Positions 11,552 to 21,853 of a stretch of DNA of 64,000 nucleotides are shown in pieces (the stretch's first letter is position 1; each line of letters starts with the position of its first letter). A program made the position numbers and the translations under genes. Location of the stretch: positions 62,001-126,000 of the forward strand of contig NC_063077.1 of the NCBI RefSeq assembly GCF_022605165.1, in the 5' to 3' direction. Under the pieces are notes generated by a model. The model was not told the DNA's origin and did not search any database. It saw only the letters and a program-made list of their open reading frames with translations. The DNA is from Purpureocillium takamizusanense. Taxonomy: Eukaryota; Ascomycota; Sordariomycetes; Hypocreales; Ophiocordycipitaceae.

Positions 11552-13478
11552 TCATGCCACATAGCGAGTATCTCTCGGGATAAACTTAAGGAACGGCCCA
11601 TTCTTGTCCCCAGCCGCAAAGTGGTCCTTGACGTGAAACTCCAAGGGCAGCTCCTCCCTAGACTCAATCTCAAACAGGAAAGCGATCCTGGCCATGGTCA
11701 AGTAAATAGTGCTAAGTGCCAGGTTCTTCCCAATACAAGCGCGCGGGCCGTAGCTAAAAGGCAGATGCGCGGATCGAAGCTTCTCAATTTCATCCTTGGA
11801 CTCGGTGAGCCACCGCTCAGGCTTGTAGATCTGTGGCTCGGGGAAGACATCCGGCCTGCGATGCATAGCCCATCCCGGTACACCAACGTTGGCGTACGCC
11901 GGAATGACGTGGCCATCGATGACGCCGTCCTGGGGCGATTCTCGGACGAGGTAGCTTGGGACACCGGGTGACATGCGCAGAGCCTCCTCAACGCACGCGC
12001 GGAGATACTTGCAGTTGAGCAGCTTCGGACCGCTGACAATCTCTTCAAGACTTGAGAACGTGGATCGGATCTCTTCCTTGAGCTTGCTGTAGCACTCTGG
12101 GTACCGCGCGAGGTAGAATGACATGCCCGTCAATGCTGTTCCGGTAGTGTCGCTGGCTGCAAATGAAGCTCCTGATCAGCAAATGGTGTCACCTGAGAGA
12201 ACGGTGACTCATACTCACCAGCAATAATGAGAACGACGGCTTCGTCTGATAATTCTTTAAACTCCATCTTCTCGCCCGTCTTCTTGTCTTCGGCGTTGAG
12301 CAAGAGCTTGAAGATGTCATCTGGACCCTTGCCGGCCTTTTCCAAGTTGATTCGGTGCGTGACCTGGTTGGCGACATAGTCACGGAACTTCTTGACCGCG
12401 GAAGCCATACTGATGAACATCAGTGGTCCAAGCCCGAACCGCTCGACCCAAGGAACACATCCCAGGATGATCTGAATATGCTGAAAAGTGTCGATGAGGG
12501 GCTGGATGAAATGGTCATTGTCTTTGGTAAGCATACTGTACTCGTGGCCAAACGTGAGGTTCCCCATGATGTCGTAGGTGAGGTACGAGAACCACCTTGA
12601 CATGTTCTTGTAGTCTCCATGAAACGTCGTCGGGTCTGCGATTTGCTTGCAAAAAAGGCGAATTTTGTCCAGCACGGTCGCCTCGTATGATCGAATGGCG
12701 GCTTCGCTGAATGCGTGAGAGATAATTCGTCGCTTGCGTGCATGGATCTTCTTGTCGACAGCGCTGGCGAGATTCTTTGCGTGTTATTCGTCGTGACCCC
12801 CGAGGAACCATGGCGCTGGACTTACGACTAGCACCTGCTTTTCTACAGGCCCCCTCGAGTAGTAATAACCTTTACCCCATTGCGAACCAGTCCCGTAGAT
12901 TGCTACGACGCATCAACATTAGCAAGTGACTCTCGCAAAAAAGAGACTGGACCGTTGGTGTTATACCTTGCACACTGCTTGGGCTCATGATTGACACAAA
13001 GTTGGGCTCAATTCGCACGGCATCGCCTGCACTGCATTAGCGTTTACAGGCCACACTATGCCAGCACAGGCTGGAACTCACCATATTTTTTGTGCAACTC
13101 GTCGACCTTCAGATGCTTGGTGCCCTTCCACGAATAATACAAGTTCGGCAAGATGGTCATGCGAAAGAGCAGTGGACCTGGCAGGTGCGCGCAAGGGTGA
13201 AAGTATATGTTATACACATAGTCCCAGATTTTCTACGCAAAAAAATGCATCAGTTCGCCGTGTCAGGCGCTCACGTTTAGACACGCCGGCCGACTTACCC
13301 ATATGAACAGACTCAACAGAGCTGTTTGAACGACTACCCCGCTGTCGATTTCACCCGAGATGCCCTTTGCCAGTTCAATGATCTGGCTGCTGAAACCTTT
13401 GGGTGCCGTGCTGTTGTCCTGGAGCAGGCTTCCAGTGGCGCCATCTCCGGGCAACTTGACTGGGACAAAGGAGCTCAT
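11552..13478 (-). CDS. Cytochrome P450 with an N-terminal frameshift (ETP cluster)
   Basis: This P450 has six exons on the minus strand: 13478-13299, 13233-13082, 13026-12967, 12902-12826, 12774-12219 and 12156-11552. It would be about 542 aa. Visible motifs are an N-terminal hydrophobic segment (VVVQTALLSLFIW), the proline hinge (HPCAHLPGP), the I-helix AASDTTGT across an intron, EALR (ExxR), PERW and the heme loop FSYGPRACIGKNLA. It resembles the benzoate-4-hydroxylase-like P450s found in ETP and other clusters. In the second exon the P450-like peptide YNIYF and the adjoining HPCAHLPGP are in different frames: the frame breaks at the four-A run 13200-13203. No splice choice I could find resolves this, so the gene is either recently broken or the assembly has an error. 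An internal ATG at 13220 could begin a shorter, anchor-less product. Everything downstream is intact. Confidence 0.8.
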
Positions 13479-13811
13479 GGTTGGCTGTGAACCCGTCAAC
13501 CGACACAAGCAATTATCGAAAAAGAGAAATCACTTTCATTATTCCGCGTCGGAAAAGGCTTATTACATGACAGCAAAAGTGCTGCGCAACTGTCTTTTCC
13601 CATCTCCATCTTTGCATCTGGAAAGTTCTCAACGGGCCGCTTGGGTGTCAGCCGGCCGGCATGATCAAGTGGTTAGCGGACGCACTAGATTACGGCAGCC
13701 ACGCCGTAGAAGGGTCCAGTGAGAGCCCAGCCGTTGGTGATTACAGTGTGGCTCGGACCGGTGCTTGCATCACCCTGCCTGGGCCGCCAGGGTGGGGTGG
13801 GGGGTGGTGTC

Positions 13812-13822
13812 TCGGCGCCCGA
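13812..13822. promoter_or_regulatory. Perfect TCGGN3CCGA palindrome (GliZ/SirZ-type site)
   Basis: TCGGCGCCCGA matches all eight defined bases of the site proposed for the Zn2Cys6 regulators of the gliotoxin and sirodesmin clusters. It is 334 bp upstream of the P450 start at 13478. A perfect match is expected about once per 65 kb at random, so its presence in a cluster promoter is notable but not proof. Confidence 0.45.
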
Positions 13823-15235
13823 CCACGGCGTCCGATGGTGATGCACAATCTGACGCCACACCCGGAGTCAGGCATCACTCCGTCCATCCGACAGCTTGGC
13901 AGTAATGAAGCGTAGATCAAAGGTATCGGGTCCCCCCTCGGGTCATAGCACGATTCCGGGCACTGTCTGGGCACAGGGGATATTTCAGCCTCAATGAGCA
14001 TCGCTATTATATGTGTCATTACATGTAGGGGAACAAAGCGGTCCCCTCAGGTTGATAGCGTCGAGGCTGCGCCCAGAGGATTACGTTGCGGAACATTAGT
14101 GTCTAAGACGAACAAGAGTGACATAGGCATTCTTCCACTGGGACTCTATCGCTATGTGAACAGCGCTACGTTTCGAAAACGAGTGCCTTTAGGAGCGAAG
14201 GCGACAATGGGACCGGGTCTGGTATGCCGGGGAGAACCCCGACCCCAACAACTCACTCCGATGGCGACGAAGGCATTGTCGCCTGTAGCGGCGCCGCAAT
14301 ATCAGTCCTTTAAGACATAGCTGGAGGCCGACTTTACGGTAGGGCCGACAATTGGTCATCTACTGTCTACCTGTATAACTTTTTGAAGATATACTTGAAT
14401 GTACTTCGTTTTCGTAACTGAAGCTGTTGCTAAAGTCAGCCTTGAGTCTGTGACTCTCATGACAGAACATAATTACAGTTTCGCGTACCTTGCCACACCC
14501 AGACTACTTCTCCACAGACTTTTATGTGATCTGAGGTTCCGAGCGCAACACTATTGGCCTCCAGGGCGGGACCTGTACGTGTACAGATCAAAGTTCAGAC
14601 GGCACCAACACGGATACCAGACGGGCCAACACGGCCGTCAATAACCCACAAATCGCTGTCTTCCTCGGAGCACTATACCTACGCTGCGTAGTCTTCTACA
14701 CATTTGCCGCGTCCACGCCCGGTCAGCGAAAGTCGTGCGTGTGCGGCATGACCTGGGTGTTCTGCGCTGCGACCTCAGCGCGACGGCTGCACTAACCGCA
14801 CTCGTTTATTGATCCTAATATGGTCCTACCGTCCTCGTGGACCGGCCGTCAGGAACACGTCATGGGGTTACGTCGCCGCCGACGCGCGGGCCATTTTCAG
14901 GCCACGCCTTGGGAAGAATATGACCTGGCCCGAGCACACCGACGCGTTCGTCCTGTCATTCCGAGCGTATGGCATGCGTCAATGCCTCATCGTACCTCCA
15001 CGTATACAAATAGTATATGCCGTGAATGCACTAGGTTGACAGCACCTTGGAAAGCCATGTCGCCAGTTCGGCCGCCCGATTTACGTAACCCCAAGAACTT
15101 TTGTCTACATGTACTGATGCTGCTATTCCCAAGGCTGAACAGGCCGGACACCCACCACACTCCAATATTCATTCCTCGAGTGTCAATATATACCGTACTG
15201 GTAGCTGCCAAAATGGAGAGCCATTGGCAACCCGG

Positions 15236-15241
15236 TATAAG
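15236..15241 (+). promoter_or_regulatory. TATA box of the small secreted protein gene
   Basis: TATAAG lies 74 bp before the ATG at 15315, with a short CT-rich leader after it. Spacing and sequence suit a fungal core promoter. Confidence 0.35.
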
Positions 15242-15314
15242 AAGGTGCAGTTCCCCCATCTCACCTCCCAGTACGATTCAGCAACTTCTCTCTAGTCCTA
15301 GGAATCCCGGAACC

Positions 15315-15911
15315 ATGCTCGCGATACTCTTCATTGTCATCTTATACATTCCCATCGGCGCAGTCGTCCACGCTATCCAAGTTAGTATCGGTCCCAAGAG
15401 GACGCTAGTAGAGAAAAACTTGACGAAAAAATCGGCAGAGCGCAAGGCTGTACAATACAACAGCCAAAACGCAAAGTACGGTGTACGCAGAACCTCCCAC
15501 AGCATGATATCCCATTGGCCTTATGGAAGGGCTCAGAAGCCGGCGATTGATACGACATAGAAAACTGACTAAACCCCCCTCTCTTGCAGTCATGTGTGGA
15601 GGGGCCCCAGCATTGTATTATTAAGATAATGGTGCCTGGCCGCAAATCGGGCACCTGGCTCGGCTGGGCGACCTTTAAGGAACCTAAATACTACCCCTGC
15701 TCGCTAGACAGCGAGGTGAGTACTCCTCAGCTGCCTGTCTTGCCAACGGATACCCTTGTGATCTCCTGCTAACAGTCTTTCTCTCCGTGTTTCCTGACTG
15801 CTTCAGTGCCCTAACGATGCGCAGCGCCAGTACTGCTCAGCCGAGGGGTGCGATGATCCTCAGGACGGGGTTAGATGCGGCCTAACGCGAGAGGAAGCCG
15901 AAGGAAGCTAA
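15315..15911 (+). CDS. Small secreted cysteine-rich protein, 98 aa, unknown function
   Basis: Three exons (15315-15380, 15590-15715, 15807-15911) join at phase 0 through GT-AG introns of 209 and 91 bp. The first exon encodes only a signal peptide (MLAILFIVILYIPIGAVVHA). The mature part of about 78 aa has seven cysteines in the contexts SCVEGPQHC, YYPC, CPNDAQRQYC, EGC and RCGL, and no membrane segment. I recognise no family. The exon layout (signal peptide alone in exon 1, cysteines at exon starts) and the upstream TATA support a real gene. It is separated from the ETP cluster by 1.8 kb and from the ABC pump by a TA-rich degraded block. It could be an effector-like or antimicrobial protein; the sequence alone cannot tell. 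Intron 1 is long for this genome, so an extra exon is possible. Confidence 0.6.
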
Positions 15912-16402
15912 GGTATAATAGAGTAGCATGGGGGAATGCAGGGCAATTCTTGGCTTACGTAGTAGTGCCTTGAGGAACCGTTTAGTGCTAGTCTCTACTA
16001 TATGAAGTGTTGTCGTCATTCCTACGCGTCTAGCTGGCCTTCTTACTAGCTATCTAGCTAGCCGTCTGGCTAGCTAGGAGCCCGTAATTAAGTAGAGCTT
16101 AGCCAGCGGTTAAGCTGGCTAGTAATTTAGTACGGCGGGCTACGGAAGAAAGTAGTTCAACTCAAGTTCTCTAGCCTTGATGCTCGTTCTCTTTACAATA
16201 AGAAGAGAGAAGGATAAGAAGTATAGAAAATTGATATTAGGAAAGATCTAGCAAAACGTCCCATGTCTTCTAATCTAGGGCAATAGTAACCCAGCAAGAA
16301 TATCGCCCTGCCGACCACCTATAAGAGTAAGCCGAAATCTAGGAGGATTATACACTTGGCAAACAGCCCTTCTAGCCGTCATTGCTATTGACTGTGCGGC
16401 TG
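15912..16402. repeat. TA-rich degraded block (possible RIP-mutated relic)
   Basis: The segment is markedly richer in A/T and TpA than its neighbours. It is full of short CTAGCT/GCTAGC iterations, most densely around 16020-16130. No open frame persists. This look is typical of repeats degraded by repeat-induced point mutation, but I found no recognisable transposon protein or terminal repeats. Confidence 0.4.
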
Positions 16403-19400
16403 TCACTCCTTTTTAACCTTCTTGCCCTTTGGCATCCGGATCACCCAATATAGCAGAGTAGCTACCGCGATATTAAACACGATATACACCATCCCAATGC
16501 CAAAGTCGCGCCATCGGTTGCTATAGCTAGCGTTGATCATGGTCAAGAAGTCATCGGTGGTCGCAATGGGGCAGTAGCTGCATTCGTTCGTGGCACCCTC
16601 GTTCATCAAATAACCTCCGGCAATCTTTATGTAAGGGCCAAGGAATTCTTTGCACGTGGTGTTGTTCCCTGGGGGCTTCACAGTGATGAACTCGTTGGCG
16701 GCGCAGACAACGTCCGCGTGGGCGAGACCGGTTGATAGAAGGGCGGAGATCCAGTATGTGATGGGAGACACACGATACATGAAGATCCAAAAGCCAGGTA
16801 GCGCGTCAGGACCGGCCAAAACACCACAGAAGGCCAAACAGAACATGAAGAGGGTCTGGGCAAGACCGCCGCCACCTTCCTCAGATCCCGCAATGACGAT
16901 GCACAGGTTGCCCATTGTGCAAGTAAAAATAAGGAATTGCCACATTAGGAGCCAAGCCAATGCTCCTCGCTCGGGTCCCTCACCGGCGGCGGAGGCGATA
17001 TTGTTGTATCCGACCGGATAGTAGAGGCAGATGAACATGAAGACTGAAAGTAGCGAGTTCCAGGGGATTTCCACAAAGATCTGCGACAGCATAAACACCT
17101 TCCAACTATATGTCTTCGACGGCCTCTCGCGAGCTTCGTATAGGTCGCGCTGTACGACAAAGTAAGGCATCTGTTGCTGCACAAGCTGGTTGAAGACCGT
17201 GGCGACCATGAAGAAGGCGAACATCTGGTTCTGAAGCCCCTGGCGACTAAGAGGTGCCTGGAGGAAGACCAATCCGATGAACAAGGCAACGCCGATACCA
17301 AGCGCCATCTTGGCGTAGATGTAGACCGGGGTGCGCCAGTATTGCTCAAATGCCCGCTTCGTCACGGTATACATCTGCGTCGATAAGGGGGCCGCAAACT
17401 CGTCGTACTCGGTCTTATCTGTACCTTGTACTGCCTCTTGACCGTCTCCTAAGGCTTTGAGACGCTCCAGCTCTTTTTGCACTTCTTCGAACTCAGGGCT
17501 GTTGCGCCAAACCTCGAACCAATCGACGTCAGACACGGATCCCGGGGCAGCACCGATGGCTTCCAGCATCCATTCAGCAGGGTTTTCGCCTTTGGGGCAC
17601 TTTGGTGCGCCGTGACGCTCAAAGTACGACTTTAGAGTCTCGGAGTTATTGCCGATGTCCCCAAAGTATACCGTTTTGCCGCCCTTGGCCAGGAATAAAA
17701 GTCGGTCGAAACGTTGAAATAGCATAGCGGAAGGCTGATGTATTGTGCATAGGATTGACTGGCCGGCTTTAGAGAGCTTTTCGAGAAGGTCTAGGATAGC
17801 CCATGACGTTTGGGAGTCGAGTCCGGACGTTGGCTCGTCAACGAAGAGCAGTAGAGGTGGCTTGGCCGCGAGCTCAACGCCGATAGTAAGCCGCTTGCGT
17901 TGTTCTACATTCAAGCCTTCACCAAGTCTTCCAACGATGGCGTCGGCGTAGGATTCCATCTCGAGTAGCTTAATAACTTCGTCCACATACGCGATCTTTT
18001 CCGCGTAAGGGGTTGAGCGAGGTTGACGCAGCACGGCGCTGAACTCTAATGCTTCGCGGACCGTAGTCGTTTCGAGGTGGACATCTTGCTGCTGCACATA
18101 CCCTGTCTTGCGTTGGAATGAGTCATCGCGTAGCTTTCCGTCGACAAGCATTTCTCCAGTAATCACGCCGACCGACGTGCGATCAGCCAAGCAATCGAGA
18201 AGTGTGGTTTTACCAGCGCCAGAAACGCCCATGAGAGCCGTTAGGGTGCCGGGCTTCACCCAACCATCAACGTGATCGAGAATCCGCCGATCTTCCTTCT
18301 TTATCATGACGTTATAGCAGATGTTTCGCCAGTGAAAGACGCTTGTAGAACCTTGGAAGCGGCCTCGATCTGTGACCTTGCTCTTGTGCTTCTCTAGCAC
18401 AGCAACCGGTCCGGATGTGATAGCCTCGGGATCATCTTTGCCTTTCGTGACAGCAGGGACGTGGCCACGTCGGAACACCAACACCTCTCCTTTGGACTTC
18501 TTAGCCGTAATCAGCTCGGTGGCAGCAAAGTAGACGAAATGGTTGAAGATGGCAAAAGCGATGATGATGCCGACGTTTCGCCACTTATGAGAAGCATAGT
18601 AGCTATATTGCGAACCGATGTACGCCGTCCCCTGGACGGCATTTTCGCCAGCAACAGAGCCCACAGCAATGCAGGCACGATTCTCCGAGGAAAGATTCTC
18701 GTATCCTGGCACCATTGGAGGGAGGAAGGTGTTGCAGTCGAAAGTGCGGCCGTCGAATTCGTTCACCATGAGAGCCTCGAAGCCATACGCGACGGGGTCG
18801 AGATAGTTGATCCAGCGGCACCAGCCGAGCATGTCCTGAATAGGTACAACGAAGCCGGTGAAGATGATGAGCGAGAGCAGAATGAGAATACCAGGAACTA
18901 GAGCCTGAGCGAGCGATCGCGACAGCGAGGCACTATGACTCTTGTTAGCTCACGATGTGACGGCAAGAGGAAGCAGGGAATACTGACATTGATCGAATGA
19001 GGCCCGAGAGTGTTAATACCAGGAGGAAGTTAACGAAGAGATAGTAGAAGAACGGGCCCGGGCTTCGGTTCAGGTTTACCATAAAGTAAAATATCAGATT
19101 GAAGCCAATGCAATTGCCGATCTTATAGGGCATGTCCATTAGCACCGACGCCCATGCCTCTGCCGAAGCGTGGTAGAACCCGTATCGAGCCTGTTTTTCG
19201 ACAATCGGCCGCTGTGCGTACTGCGTCAAGACCTCAAGGAAACTAGAGAACGAGTTGATGACCACAGAGAAGAAGAGCGCGGTACTTCTAGGGAAGAAAG
19301 CTTCGGTAGTCTGCGGGAGATTGTAGAAGATGGATGACACGACCAGGGCCATGAGCATGTTGGAAAAGATGGAGAAAACCGTAATCGAGGGATCGCCTTT

Positions 19401-20933
19401 GAGACGTTTCCAGCCACGCCAGAGACAGAGCATGATCTGCTGGCCATAAGACAAGATGAAGGCGGATTTGGCTCGCTGGTTCCTAGCTTGAGCGGCGCGC
19501 TTATGATCGCGGAAGGCCTGCGCGTCGGCACCACCGAACGGATGGCAGACCTTGTAGGACTCAATCTCATCCTGGAGCGCCTGATACTCGCGGCTTTGCT
19601 TCCAACGAGCGGCAAATTCGTCTGGGGTGCGAGGAACGCGATTTTCGAACCCGGGACGAATGATGCGTTCCAGAGGAGAGGTCAAAGACGTAAGGTAGTC
19701 TGGGTCCGTTTGACTTATAGGACATTCGAAGCCCATGTCCACGAAGAACTGCTTGGCACTTGCAGTTGGCCCGAAGTAGATCTGACGACCCTCGTATAAC
19801 ACCGTGACCTTGTCGAAAAGGCTATAAGCGCTTTGAGAGGCCTGGTAGATGGACACTGCACAAGTCTGCCCGAAGAGATGAGACTGTTGTCGGAGGGTCT
19901 TGCAAAACTCAAGCGCATTGGCCGAATCTAGACCACGGGTCGAATTGTCCCAGAACTGAAGCGGCGCATTTGCAAGTGTAGCCTCGGCGATGGAAACGCG
20001 CTTCCTCTCTCCTCCCGACACACCGCGAACGAGATCGTTTCCGACTCGCGTATTGACTGTGTGACTGATGCCGTACATGGCCATAACAACGTCTCGATAG
20101 TGATCGGCGAAGTCGTTCTTCGATACGCCGCCCGGCAAATCGCGAGGGAGTCGGGCCCGGGAAGCAAACGTGAGCGTCTCACCTACGGTGAGCTGCGGGA
20201 AGTGAACATCAAGCTCAGCTGTGTAGATAGCTTCGGCACTATGATTCGAGTGCATCTCCTTGGCGGTGATGCCATTGTAGTTGATGTACGAAGACTTATC
20301 AACATGGAGGCCATTGGTCTCGCCGGCAATGGACTTAAGGAATGTAGAGCATCCAGATCCAGGCGGCCCAAGAACAACAAGCATCTCACCCGAGTTGACG
20401 ACACCATCAAAGTCCCTTAGGATGTCAATGCGATGCCGAGAATTAGAGCCGCGAACCAGTCTTGTCGCGAGGTTGGGGATTTCGAGGAGAACATTGGCCA
20501 CATCTTTCTGATAGCCCGTGGCGCTGCCGTACCCATGCACATTCATGTGCTGGAAAGCGAAACCGCTGCGACGGAACCCATTACTGGTGCTCTCAGTCAG
20601 CTTCGCGAGGGTCTTGGCCCAGATCCTGGCGTTGAAGCAGTTTCCGTTGGGGTTGAGAGGCGAGTCCGGGTCATCATGATGAAACAGCTTGGAGGGATTG
20701 GCCTGAACATCGATGCCTGACGTCTGGGTGAACTGGCGCGCCAGGTCCTGAACGGCGGAATGACGACGCTGTATTTCCAGCTTGTCATCACTGGCATGCT
20801 CGGAACCAGGTGTCGAGTTGGACGTCGTCGCTTCGTCGGCCTTTGGGTTGAGAGTAGTCACCTCGCTCTCGGCAACAGCCGGCCTTTCAACGTACGCGTC
20901 AGACATTATTGCCGTCGGTGGCGCCGTTGTCAT
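16403..20933 (-). CDS. PDR-type (ABCG) ABC transporter
   Basis: This is a full-length pleiotropic-drug-resistance pump of 1491 aa from two exons (20933-18988 and 18932-16403). A 55-bp intron falls inside the first membrane domain. The layout is NBD1-TMD1-NBD2-TMD2. The first Walker A is GPPGSGCST, with the Lys-to-Cys change normal for fungal PDR proteins (about residue 187), and it is paired with canonical VSGGERKRVS. The second Walker A is canonical GVSGAGKTT (about 883) with the degenerate LNVEQRKRLTIG signature. Membrane helices and the cysteine-bearing extracellular loop near the C-terminus are present. Such pumps sit in the plasma membrane and export hydrophobic toxins and drugs; SirA of the sirodesmin cluster is of this class. 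A role in exporting the product of the nearby ETP cluster is possible but unproven. ATGs at 20933 and 20906 are both plausible starts. Confidence 0.93.
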
Positions 20934-21853
20934 GGCAGGCGCACCACCTGGCCAGTTACAGTGAGGTTCCAATTAACAGACGCGCGCGGCTTAGAGGCAG
21001 AAAGAAGGGATTGAAGGAGACGAAGAGAAGAAGACTTGTTATTAGGGAGAGATGGAAAGGGAGGCCCAGTTGGACAGATTCATTGGAAAAGTCGCCGCAA
21101 TCCTCCCGCAACTAATAAGGGACTTTTTAGCTTACATTTATGTCGCGCCTTTTCTTGGACACGCGTTCGAGCAGGAGGGTTTGATCTCCAGGCTAAGCCA
21201 TAAGCAGTTCCGGCGCAGCGGGCTCCCACAAGTCCGCTCCGCGGCTCTGCCCCGATCGAGGTCTAGCCTTCGGAGCGAGCCAGAGTCGCGAAATGATCTA
21301 CACCTTTAGAGCCACTAGTCGGATGACAAAATTCCGCAGCAGTCCTCGCTGAGCCTCTGCGTTTCGCGAGCTACGTCCTTGCGGCAGCCATGCGGGCCAA
21401 GACGTGAGACGGGATGCGCTCGCTCCGCAAACGCCACGTAAGACTAAACGACGACAAGAAGGGCTTTTATTATAGTCCGGTACCCCGAGATCGAATCAGA
21501 GAATCTGGAACGGACGCCATCCGCCCGACGATTTATGGATCACTAGTCAAGTCCGCCGCATAAATCTCACCTCAGCCCTGTCCAGCTGTCGCGCCTAATA
21601 GAGCCGCATGTGCCGCTACCCACTCGCGAAGAGGCGCTGGTCAGGACCTACTTTTGGTCCGTGCCGTGCGTACTGGGAGTGATCTCCCCGCTGGTTGTAC
21701 GAAGGCGCTTGCTCAGCCCTACGCAGTCCACGCACATATTGCAAGCCCAAGCATCGGTGTGGAGAGCTTGACGAAGGATGTCTGAGCTGCTGTTGTCATT
21801 CTCGGTGTGAGTTTACGACTGAATGGTCGTGCATAACGTTGCCCACTAGTTAG
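20934..21853. other. Upstream region of the ABC transporter
   Basis: About 0.9 kb without genes. At 21238-21245 it contains TCCGCGGC, one base off the yeast Pdr1/Pdr3 element TCCGCGGA, about 305 bp before the transporter ATG. The rest shows no clear motif. Confidence 0.4.

Larger units (their letters stand above)
13479..15314. other. Gene-free region at the right edge of the ETP cluster
   Basis: About 1.8 kb has no convincing coding sequence on either strand. It holds the promoter of the minus-strand P450, with one perfect TCGGN3CCGA palindrome, and the promoter of the small secreted protein. A related inverted repeat with a four-base spacer (TCGG-N4-CCGA, 15068-15079) is also present. Confidence 0.55.

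Noticed and set aside
15068..15079. TCGG-N4-CCGA inverted repeat before the secreted protein gene
   Set aside because: The spacer is four bases, not three, so it does not match the reported regulator site.
14820..15560. 246-codon frame covering the first exon of the 98-aa secreted protein
   Set aside because: The upstream part is unlike protein. The signal peptide, TATA spacing and splice sites fit a start at 15315 much better.
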